Source of the DNA: UBA4655 sp044337015
Lineage (GTDB): Bacteria; Planctomycetota; Planctomycetia; Pirellulales; UBA1268
Length of the DNA: 8,194 nucleotides
Direction of reading: 5' to 3'
NCBI GenBank assembly: GCA_044337015.1
Contig: JBIIOJ010000132.1
Location: 1 to 8,194, forward strand
Shown: positions 1 through 5,440 of the stretch, piece by piece
Position numbering within the stretch: the stretch's first letter is position 1
How the letters are laid out: each line of letters begins with the position of its first letter
Notes under the pieces: generated by a model
Seen by the model: only the letters and a program-made list of their open reading frames with translations
The model's database searches: none
Told to the model about the DNA's origin: nothing
Made by a program: the position numbers and the translations under genes

Positions 1-2
1 TA

Positions 3-89
3 TCGATCCTCGGCTACGCCATGCTGACGCAGGGAGTCAAGACGTGGCTACTGCGACGGCAATGGAGCAGCAAGCCATTTCAAGGCTGA
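3..89 (+). CDS. C-terminal tail of a P-type cation ATPase (Mg-transporting type), 5' partial
   Basis: The frame starting at base 3 is open to a TGA at 87-89 and gives 28 residues beginning SILGYAMLTQGVKTWLLRR. The pattern of a last helix followed by Leu-Thr-Gln-x-Val-Lys, an aromatic residue and a basic Arg-Arg-x-Trp end resembles the extreme C-terminus of MgtA-type magnesium-translocating P-type ATPases, which end in a very similar membrane helix plus basic tail. All catalytic parts (the DKTG phosphorylation motif and the ATP-binding domain) would lie left of the window, so the call rests on this tail alone. The few residues after the basic patch (WSSKPFQG) are not typical and may be a strain-specific extension. 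No T-rich hairpin terminator follows. Another polytopic transporter remains possible. Confidence 0.5.
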   Translation, partial: SILGYAMLTQGVKTWLLRRQWSSKPFQG

Positions 90-338
90 AGCAACTCATG
101 GCGCAAGAGGTCGAGAACGGGTGTTTCTGATTGCGTGCTGTGTCTGCCTCGCCTCCAGCCACTCTCGCTCACGGCGGGCACCGCCACAGTGAACAGCAGC
201 CGGAGCGAAATGTCCGCTTCGTCAGCCACGCAAAAACAGCCTTCTGGGGATGTGTCTCTTAGCCTTCAAGCCGGCGTTTCTAGTGTTCCCTCGACCGAGT
301 CGTCTCGCCTGTTGAGCCGACGGGATGATTTTCTCTGT

Positions 339-343
339 GAGGT
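339..343 (+). promoter_or_regulatory. Ribosome binding site of the FAS1 gene
   Basis: GAGGT lies 9 bases before the ATG at 353 and matches the anti-Shine-Dalgarno sequence. It supports that ATG over in-frame alternatives, as does the signal peptide that begins immediately there. Confidence 0.6.
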
Positions 344-352
344 ACCTGACCC

Positions 353-895
353 ATGAAGAGATTTGTTGTGATTCGTGCCATCGCGATGATGGCGGTGATT
401 GGGGTCAGCATGGCTGCGACCAATGTAAATGCGGAACCGGGAAGCGAGAGGGCGGCCGGAACCCCAGTCGCGACCGAAGACGTCGTTACCACGGCAGTGG
501 AAGCCGGCCATTTCAAGACGCTTGCCAAAGCGCTCGAAGCGGCCGGGCTTGTCGAAACGTTGAAGGGCAAGGGGCCATTCACCGTGTTTGCCCCGTCCGA
601 CGAGGCGTTTGCGAAGCTGCCGTCGGGAACCTTGGAAAGCCTGCTCAAGCCGGAGAACAAGGAAAAGTTGAAGGCAATCCTGCTGATGCACGTGTTGCCC
701 GACGATCTTCTCATCGCTGATGTGAAGAAGATCAAGGAGGTCAAGACGGTCGGCGGGGCGAAGCTCGAGGTAACCCATAATCTCCTGACAGGCGTGCACA
801 TCGGCACCCCGAAGGAGATGGTTCATGTCCAGAACTCGGACATCCACGCCTCGAATGGCGTTATTCACGTCATCGACAAGGTGATCCTCCCGTAG
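353..895 (+). CDS. Secreted fasciclin (FAS1) domain protein
   Basis: This 180-residue protein has a signal peptide followed by one FAS1 domain, a fold known for cell adhesion and surface or matrix association. Residues 1-27 form a basic N-terminus, a hydrophobic core and a VNA-like cleavage site, so the mature protein should be exported. The FAS1 domain spans about 38-180: the H1 box TVFAPSDEAFAKLP is at 77-90, the central hydrophobic-His motif LLMHVLPD at 110-117 (His-113), and the H2 box NGVIHVIDKVILP at 168-180, ending the protein exactly at the domain boundary. The length is normal for single-domain bacterial FAS1 proteins. There is no lipobox or anchor, so it is probably periplasmic or released. 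Codon use is less G+C-rich at third positions than in the genes from 1461 onward. The partner or ligand is unknown. Family assignment is secure; the biological role is not. Confidence 0.93.
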   Translation: MKRFVVIRAIAMMAVIGVSMAATNVNAEPGSERAAGTPVATEDVVTTAVEAGHFKTLAKALEAAGLVETLKGKGPFTVFAPSDEAFAKLPSGTLESLLKPENKEKLKAILLMHVLPDDLLIADVKKIKEVKTVGGAKLEVTHNLLTGVHIGTPKEMVHVQNSDIHASNGVIHVIDKVILP

Positions 896-1077
896 AGGCT
901 GCCCGTCACCGCGACGGAAGCCGAAAGCGCGAACACAAGCCCTGTGCGAAAGGAATCTATCGCCCGGGGCATGTGTGAGCGCAGGCGACGAGACAGCGGG
1001 TTTTACTGCTCTGGAACGGAAAGCATTCCGCACATCAGGGGACGGACTCCACGAGGTTTTGTTTGATCTTTATTTGT

Positions 1078-1083
1078 AAGGAG
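1078..1083 (+). promoter_or_regulatory. Strong ribosome binding site fixing the GTG start of the DUF3309 gene
   Basis: AAGGAG lies 6 bases before the GTG at 1090. An in-frame TTG at 1063 would give a longer protein but would place this near-consensus site inside the coding region, so the GTG start is preferred. Confidence 0.75.
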
Positions 1084-1089
1084 AGAACC

Positions 1090-1257
1090 GTGAGTCCGCT
1101 CGTACTGATTCTTGTCGTGATTCTGATACTGTCACTGGTTGGCGGTGGCTACGGATTCCGGAGCGGCAACACCGTCCTCGGCGCGGGAGGCGGGCTGGTT
1201 GGGCTGATCCTGCTCATCCTCCTGATCCTGGCCTTGTTGGGCCGCTTGCCCATGTGA
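1090..1257 (+). CDS. DUF3309-like small membrane protein
   Basis: With the GTG start the product is 55 residues and almost entirely hydrophobic. There are two candidate membrane segments, about residues 3-18 (LVLILVVILILSLVGG) and 35-52 (GGLVGLILLILLILALLG), joined by a short Gly-rich, weakly polar linker containing YGFRSGN. The protein ends in the GRLPM tail. This layout (Leu/Ile/Val helix, Gly-Gly-x-Tyr-Gly linker, Gly-Leu-x-Leu-Ile-Leu-Leu-Ile helix ending Leu-Leu-Gly-Arg) is what I know of DUF3309, a family of roughly 50-residue proteins of unknown function found in several bacterial phyla. The gene follows the FAS1 gene on the same strand after a 194-bp gap, so it may have its own promoter. 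It would sit in the inner membrane. No function is proposed. Confidence 0.75.
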   Translation: MSPLVLILVVILILSLVGGGYGFRSGNTVLGAGGGLVGLILLILLILALLGRLPM

Positions 1258-1280
1258 CGTGATGGGTTGTGGCGAGAGTG

Positions 1281-1298
1281 AAAAGCGGCTACGGCCGC
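1281..1298 (-). terminator. Candidate intrinsic terminator for the SDR transcript
   Basis: On the - strand a perfect 5-bp stem GCGGC/GCCGC (bases 1298-1285) with a four-base loop is followed directly by TTTT (1284-1281). It lies about 160 bases past the SDR stop. On the + strand the same hairpin has a UACG loop closed by C-G, a stable UNCG-type tetraloop, but no T-tract follows, so it would not terminate the DUF3309 transcript in the classical way. The short stem and short T-run keep this tentative. Confidence 0.3.
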
Positions 1299-1415
1299 GC
1301 AGGCCACCGCGGCGAGCCAGTTGAGGCTCCCCGAAACGAACGCCCCGCGCCGGTAGATCTCGGACGGTGACTCGCCGCCGATCGCTTCGCGGGCGGGATG
1401 ATCTGGAACGCGACA

Positions 1416-1446
1416 TGAGCCGCCTGATCTCACTGAGCCGCCTGAT
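1416..1446. repeat. Tandem 13-bp direct repeat, 18-bp period
   Basis: TGAGCCGCCTGAT occurs at 1416-1428 and again at 1434-1446, just downstream of the SDR stop (1461 on the - strand). Two exact copies 18 bp apart in a non-coding spacer could be a small duplication or a binding-site pair. No function is evident. Confidence 0.5.
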
Positions 1447-1460
1447 GGCGACTTGAACGG

Positions 1461-2288
1461 CTACGTGTGGATTCCGTACCGCCGGCGGATGAGATGGAGA
1501 AACCATGCCTCCGGGAGAAACTTTCGCAGCGCCATGAGCAACGGCGCGGGCGGTGCCACCGGATACCGGAGCCGCCAGCCGCGGTCCAGGATCGCACGGA
1601 GGATCGTTTCGGCCACAACCTCGGGCGGGCTGCCCCGCCGCGCGCCGGCGGAGATTGAGATCTCCTCGCAGCGTGATGCGAGATCGTCATAGCCGGCCCC
1701 GGCCGGAGCCGCGATCGGATCCCGGCTGCGGATGTAAAAGTCCGTGCGGATCGCGCCCGGCTCGACGAGCCGCATGCGAATCCCAAAGGGACGCAGCTCG
1801 AACGCGAGCGATTCGCTGAACCCCTCCACGGCCCATTTGGTCGCGTGATAGATGCTGTAGAGCGGGAACGTCACGCGTCCGCCCATCGACGACACCTGCA
1901 CGATTGTGCCGCCTCCCTGCCGTCGCATCATGGGGATCGCGGCCCGCGTGACCCGCATCAGCCCGAACACGTTGGTCTCGAACTGCCGGCGGATCGTCGC
2001 GTCGTCGGACCCTTCGAAAACCCCGTCCACGGCGTAGCCGGCGTTGTTGACGACCGCATCAAGGCGGCCAAACCGGGCCACCGCGTCTGCCAGCGCTGAC
2101 TCGACGCTCTCCGGGCTCGTGACGTCGAGCGGAAGCACCACCACGCCCGGGATCGCCGTGAGATCCGTGGCGTCCTCCGGCCGCCGCATCGTCGCCGCCA
2201 CGCGCCAGCCCCGCGCGGCGCAGGCCGTCACCGTCGCGCGACCGATGCCGGAGGAAGCCCCGGTGACGAGAATGGCGGGAGGAGGCAT
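1461..2288 (-). CDS. Classical short-chain dehydrogenase/reductase (SDR)
   Basis: This 275-residue protein is a complete NAD(P)-dependent oxidoreductase with a Rossmann fold. The cofactor glycine motif TGASSGIG is at 9-16. An Arg at 29 in RVAATMRR and the basic residues just after strand 2 suggest NADP preference. NNAG is at 81-84, the structural Asn at 106, the catalytic Ser in VSSMGG at 133/134, and the YHATK catalytic pair is Tyr-147 and Lys-151. The PGAIRTDF segment at 177-184 is the usual post-active-site loop. The C-terminal 60 residues, rich in Pro, Arg and Trp, resemble the tail of SDRs related to retinol or hydroxysteroid dehydrogenases, so a hydrophobic alcohol or ketone substrate is likely but not shown. 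The ATG at 2288 is chosen because it starts 5 residues before strand 1, as is usual; an in-frame ATG at 2330 would add 14 residues and has only a weak upstream GGAA. The gene diverges from the acyltransferase gene with 89 bp between starts. Confidence 0.93.
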   Translation of the reverse strand: MPPPAILVTGASSGIGRATVTACAARGWRVAATMRRPEDATDLTAIPGVVVLPLDVTSPESVESALADAVARFGRLDAVVNNAGYAVDGVFEGSDDATIRRQFETNVFGLMRVTRAAIPMMRRQGGGTIVQVSSMGGRVTFPLYSIYHATKWAVEGFSESLAFELRPFGIRMRLVEPGAIRTDFYIRSRDPIAAPAGAGYDDLASRCEEISISAGARRGSPPEVVAETILRAILDRGWRLRYPVAPPAPLLMALRKFLPEAWFLHLIRRRYGIHT

Positions 2289-2339
2289 GGCGGCGAGGCT
2301 ATTCAGAACCGAGGAAACCCGCGACAACATATCCGTTCC

Positions 2340-2363
2340 GGGTCTGTCATGCAGGGCAGACCC
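2340..2363. promoter_or_regulatory. Inverted repeat in the SDR/acyltransferase divergent spacer, operator-like
   Basis: GGGTCTG (2340-2346) and CAGACCC (2357-2363) form a perfect 7-bp inverted repeat around a 10-base centre. It sits between two divergent starts and ends 3 bases before the GGAG ribosome binding site (2367-2370) of the acyltransferase gene. It could be a binding site for a dimeric regulator or an mRNA hairpin near the ribosome binding site. No -10/-35 pair could be assigned around it. Confidence 0.4.
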
Positions 2364-2377
2364 TCCGGAGCCATGCC

Positions 2378-3952
2378 ATGACCGCACGCCGAACGGACCT
2401 CGACGCCCTCCGTAGTTTCGCGATGGCGCTCGGGATCGTCGTGCACGCGAGCCTGGCGTTCTACCAGGCGCCGTGGCCCGTGCACGACACGCGGCCGAGC
2501 GGCCTGCTGGCGCTCGTGTTTCTCGCCATCCACGGCTTCCGGATGCCGCTCTTCTTCCTGTTGAGCGGCTATTTCACGATGCTCGTCTACCAACGCCGCG
2601 GCCTCGGCAGTCTGCTGAAACAGCGGTTCGCACGGATCGCCGTGCCACTCCTGCTCGCGATGGTCACGATCGGGCCGCTCGACGGAGTTCTCGAGCGGCA
2701 TGCCATCGAATCGAGCCGGCCAGAGCCGGCGATCGCCGAGATGTTCGCGGGCGATGCCGAGGTGGTGCGCCGCCGGTTCGCCGCGGGGGTCCTCGCCGAG
2801 GGCCGCGACCCCGTGTTTCAGCGGAGGATGCTCTCGTGGGCGGCATGCTCCAACCATCCGGCAGTGGTTGCGGCGGTGATCGACGCCGGTGCCGACGTCA
2901 ACGCCCGGGGCGGGCTCGGCGACACCACTCTCCACGAGGCTGTCGCCTACGGACGCGACGAGGCGGTGCAGGTGCTCCTCGACCGCGGCGCCGATCCCCG
3001 GATCGCGAACCGATCGGGACGAACGCCCCTGGCAATGACGCTCCTTTCGCCCGAACTGGCAGCCGAGTATGCGCCGCTGCTCGGCCTGCCGCCGCTCGAT
3101 GCAGACGAGATCGCCCGTGGCCGCGGGCGGATCCGCGACCTGCTCGGCGACGTCCCGATGACCGTCGGCGGTCCGCTCGACCGGGCGGTGCTCGCCTACT
3201 GGCGGTTCCTGGGCTCCGACCGCTGGCAGTTCCGGCTCGGCGGCAAGCCGTTCCACCTCGTGGACACCAATATCTTCGACCACCTCTGGTTTCTCTGGTT
3301 TCTGTGCTGGCTCGTGGCCGCGTTCGCGGTGCTCGCGATGGCGAACCTCCTGCCGACGGGCCGCCAGCGGTGGTGGCTCGTGCCGTTGTCGATCCTGCCG
3401 CAGCTGTTCATGGGGCAGTCGATGTCTGGTTTCTTCGGGCCCGATACGTCGTTCGGCCTCCTGCCGCAGCCCCACCTGCTCGTCTTCTACGGCTGTTTTT
3501 ATTTTTTTGGCGTTGCGACGTTCACGGCCGAAGGGATGGAAACGCGGCTCGGTGCCCGCTGGCCGCTCCTGCTGCCGGCGGCATTGGTGCTCTTCGTTGC
3601 CGGAATCTTCACCATCGGTCTGCGGCCGGCCGCTGCGGTGCTGCAGCCCGCCTATGCCTGGACGATGTCGCTCGCGTTGATCGGCCTCTTCCACCGTTTC
3701 TTTTCGCAATCCAGTGCCAGGGTCGCGTGGTTCGCCGACGCGTCGTACTGGATGTATCTGGCGCACGTGCCGCTGGTGCTCGCGGCGCAGCTCGCCGTCC
3801 GCGAATGGCCGCTCCCTGGCGGCATCAAGTTTCTCTTGATCCTCGTGGTGGTGACCGCCGTGCTGCTCGTGACCTACGCGTGGTGCGTCCGCCCCACGAT
3901 CATCGGCCGGATCTTGAACGGCCCGCGGGAGGCGGCCTCACGTCCGACGTGA
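2378..3952 (+). CDS. Membrane acyltransferase-3 (OpgC/MdoC-like) with inserted ankyrin repeats
   Basis: The 524-residue product is a polytopic inner-membrane acyltransferase of the Acyl_transf_3 family, whose members O-acylate or succinylate sugars, glucans and other envelope molecules. I count ten likely helices: about 8-30, 42-70, 84-104, 299-325, 332-346, 366-383, 395-416, 425-442, 452-474 and 484-505, the family's usual number. Family landmarks are the start DLDALRSFAMALGIVVHASL with the conserved His-23, FRMPLFFLLSGYF at 54-66, HLWFLWFL at 302-309, and ASYWMYLAHVPLV with His-463. Between helices 3 and 4 lies an unusually long soluble insert (105-298). It contains ankyrin-type repeats at about 149-177 (AVIDAGADVNAR end), 182-210 (TTLHEAVAYGR... 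LLDRGADPRIAN) and a degenerate third from 214 (GRTPLAMTLL). GGAG at 2367-2370, 7 bases before the ATG, supports the start. The substrate is unknown; OpgC-like is the nearest description from the motifs. Confidence 0.9.
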   Translation: MTARRTDLDALRSFAMALGIVVHASLAFYQAPWPVHDTRPSGLLALVFLAIHGFRMPLFFLLSGYFTMLVYQRRGLGSLLKQRFARIAVPLLLAMVTIGPLDGVLERHAIESSRPEPAIAEMFAGDAEVVRRRFAAGVLAEGRDPVFQRRMLSWAACSNHPAVVAAVIDAGADVNARGGLGDTTLHEAVAYGRDEAVQVLLDRGADPRIANRSGRTPLAMTLLSPELAAEYAPLLGLPPLDADEIARGRGRIRDLLGDVPMTVGGPLDRAVLAYWRFLGSDRWQFRLGGKPFHLVDTNIFDHLWFLWFLCWLVAAFAVLAMANLLPTGRQRWWLVPLSILPQLFMGQSMSGFFGPDTSFGLLPQPHLLVFYGCFYFFGVATFTAEGMETRLGARWPLLLPAALVLFVAGIFTIGLRPAAAVLQPAYAWTMSLALIGLFHRFFSQSSARVAWFADASYWMYLAHVPLVLAAQLAVREWPLPGGIKFLLILVVVTAVLLVTYAWCVRPTIIGRILNGPREAASRPT

Positions 3953-3953
3953 G
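3937..3953. terminator. Perfect hairpin at the convergent acyltransferase/P450 gene ends
   Basis: CTCACGTCCGACGTGAG is a perfect 7-bp inverted repeat with a 3-base loop. It contains the acyltransferase TGA (3950-3952) and ends 3 bases before the P450 stop triplet (3957-3959 on the - strand). The two convergent genes are separated by only 4 bp, so a two-way transcription barrier must be compact. There is no T-tract on either side, so classical Rho-independent termination is not demonstrated. Confidence 0.35.
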
Positions 3954-3956
3954 CCG

Positions 3957-5318
3957 TCAGGCGAGCGGCGCCCGCTCCAGCCGCAGTTCGACCGGTCGCG
4001 AGGTGCGGAGCGTTACCCGCGGCTTGGGGATGATCGGCGACGGATCGGCGAGCCGGGCCCGGAACCGCGACAGAAGCGTGCCCATGATGATCTGCGACTC
4101 GATCATCGCGAAGCTGTTGCCGATGCACGTGCGCGGGCCCGCGCTGAACGGCAGGTAGGCGAACTTGTTCTTCTGCTCCTCGCGGCCCGCCTCGAACCGC
4201 CCTGGGCGAAACGCCTCGGGGTCGCTCCACAGTTCCGGCAGACGGTGGATCGCGTAGGGGCAGAAGATCACGAGGTCGCCCTTGGCCACCCGCGTGCCCG
4301 CGAGGTCGTCGGGGCCGAGGGCCCGCCGATCGAACATCCATACGGGGGGATAGAGCCGCAGCGTCTCCTGGATCACGGCCTTCAGCCGCGGCAGGAGTGG
4401 CAGGTCGTCCACCGTCGGGGCTCTGCCGCCGGTGGCCGCGACGAGTTCGGCACGCAGCCGCTCCTGCTCATCGGGGTGGCGGTCGAGAAGGTACCAGAGC
4501 CACGACAGTGCGTTGGCCGTCGTCTCGTGGCCCGCGATCATGAGCGTCATGACCTCGTCGCGGAGCTGCGCGTCGCTCATTGCCTCGCCCGTCTCGGCGT
4601 CGCGGGCGAGCATGAGGATTGTGAGCAGATCGCGATGGCCGCCCTGCGACGCGTCACCCGCGGCGAGGCGATGGCGTTTGGTCGCGATCAGCCGCGTCAC
4701 GATCGAGTCGAGCGACGCGAGGGCGGGCCGTAGTCGCCGATTGTTGGCGCTCGGGACCCAGAGCGGCGGCCTGATCGGATCCGTCACCCGCGCCGCGAGG
4801 CATGCGAGAATCACCGGAAACACGCGGTTGATCTCGGTGGCGTCGGCCGCGAGGTCGTCGCCGAAGAGCGTCTCGGACACGATCCGGAGCGTGACCCGCA
4901 TCATGTCGGTGCACGCATCGACCGTGTCGCCGGCCGCCGCGGCCCGCTCCCACTCGTCGGCTGTCTCGAGAGCCAGCCGCGAGATGATCGGCGCGAAGTG
5001 ACGGACGCTCTCGCCGTGGAAGGCGGGCTGCGCGATTCGCCGCTGCCGCTTCCAGAAACTGCCGCCGCTCGTGAGCATGCCGTTGCCGAGCACGACGCGG
5101 ACGGCGTCGAAGGCGGGCGTATGCTTGTCGTAGTTGTCGATGTTGTCGAGCAGCACGTGCCGGACGAGCGCCGGGTCGGAGACGAGGTGCCCCCTCGTGA
5201 GGCCGATCTTCAGCGGCACGACGCCGCCCAGCCGGGAGCGGCGGACGAACTCGCCGCAAGCATCCTGCGTGAGCGCGGCGAGATCTCCGCCGATCAGTCG
5301 TGTGAGGATGCTCGGCAT
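3957..5318 (-). CDS. Cytochrome P450 monooxygenase
   Basis: This 453-residue heme-thiolate enzyme of normal bacterial soluble length would insert one atom of O2 into an organic substrate, using electrons from a reductase not encoded here. Motifs appear in order: WKRQR with the heme-propionate WxxxR pattern (Trp-89, Arg-93), the I-helix oxygen-activation motif AGHETT at 262-267, the K-helix ExxR at Glu-318/Arg-321, the RPGRF meander segment at 371-375, and the heme loop FSAGPRTCIG at 391-400 with Cys-398 as proximal ligand. There is no N-terminal membrane anchor or signal peptide, so it is probably cytoplasmic. The AGHETT and heme loop sequences resemble the CYP4/CYP102-like branch, where fatty acids, alkanes or terpenoids are frequent substrates, but specificity cannot be read here. 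The start at 5318 is supported by GAAAGG 6 bases upstream; an in-frame upstream extension to 5423 is Arg-rich and unlike a P450. It diverges from the oxygenase/CNB gene (122-bp spacer). Confidence 0.96.
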   Translation of the reverse strand: MPSILTRLIGGDLAALTQDACGEFVRRSRLGGVVPLKIGLTRGHLVSDPALVRHVLLDNIDNYDKHTPAFDAVRVVLGNGMLTSGGSFWKRQRRIAQPAFHGESVRHFAPIISRLALETADEWERAAAAGDTVDACTDMMRVTLRIVSETLFGDDLAADATEINRVFPVILACLAARVTDPIRPPLWVPSANNRRLRPALASLDSIVTRLIATKRHRLAAGDASQGGHRDLLTILMLARDAETGEAMSDAQLRDEVMTLMIAGHETTANALSWLWYLLDRHPDEQERLRAELVAATGGRAPTVDDLPLLPRLKAVIQETLRLYPPVWMFDRRALGPDDLAGTRVAKGDLVIFCPYAIHRLPELWSDPEAFRPGRFEAGREEQKNKFAYLPFSAGPRTCIGNSFAMIESQIIMGTLLSRFRARLADPSPIIPKPRVTLRTSRPVELRLERAPLA

Positions 5319-5324
5319 CCAAAG

Positions 5325-5330
5325 CCTTTC
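5325..5330 (-). promoter_or_regulatory. Ribosome binding site fixing the P450 start
   Basis: On the - strand GAAAGG precedes the ATG at 5318 by 6 bases. The same GAAAGG motif with the same 6-base spacing precedes the PLD-like gene at 7332, which supports both starts. Confidence 0.6.
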
Positions 5331-5440
5331 GTGTCGCGTTGCACGGTGAGACGGCCTTCGGTCACAATCAGTGTTGTGGTTGCCGCAGCATCGGCGTCGA
5401 CGACCCTTTGAAGCGTAACCCACATCCCCTGTGCGTGTGA

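Noticed and set aside
2..130. Alternative open frame at the left edge ending at 130
   Set aside because: Its translation shows no transporter-like hydrophobicity, whereas the frame ending at 89 matches a P-type ATPase C-terminus; both cannot be coding here.
204..224. GAGCGAAATGTCCGCTTCGTC in the spacer before the FAS1 gene, which recalls a motif I associate with repeated intergenic elements in proteobacteria
   Set aside because: Only one copy is in the window and the resemblance is from memory, so no repeat family can be claimed.
135..356. A 73-codon + strand open frame before the FAS1 gene
   Set aside because: Ser/Thr-rich low-complexity translation, no ribosome binding site, and it overlaps the FAS1 start. 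It is more likely an untranslated spacer.
1017..1030. Small perfect inverted repeat CGGAA-AGCA-TTCCG upstream of the DUF3309 gene
   Set aside because: A 5-bp stem with A-T pairs is expected by chance in a window of this size and has no T-tract or clear position relative to a promoter.
1149..1433. A - strand open frame with a short hydrophobic stretch (NWLAAVACAAVAAF) beyond the SDR end
   Set aside because: It overlaps the DUF3309 gene in antisense, has no convincing ribosome binding site and no family pattern beyond the stretch. A decayed membrane-protein fragment is possible but not supportable.
2303..3766. A 487-codon open frame on the - strand opposite the acyltransferase gene
   Set aside because: It is very rich in Arg, Glu, His and Pro with no domain pattern, as expected from the antisense of a G+C-rich gene. 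The + strand frame has clear family motifs and helices.
2473..4158. A 561-codon + strand open frame overlapping the acyltransferase gene in another phase
   Set aside because: The composition is Arg/Ala/Pro-rich and without motifs, and it continues into the antisense of the P450. It is a phase shadow of the high third-position G+C.
5319..5440. Search for -35/-10 promoter boxes in the divergent P450 and oxygenase/CNB spacer
   Set aside because: Fragments such as TTGAAG are present, but no correctly spaced second box was seen on either strand, so no promoter is called.
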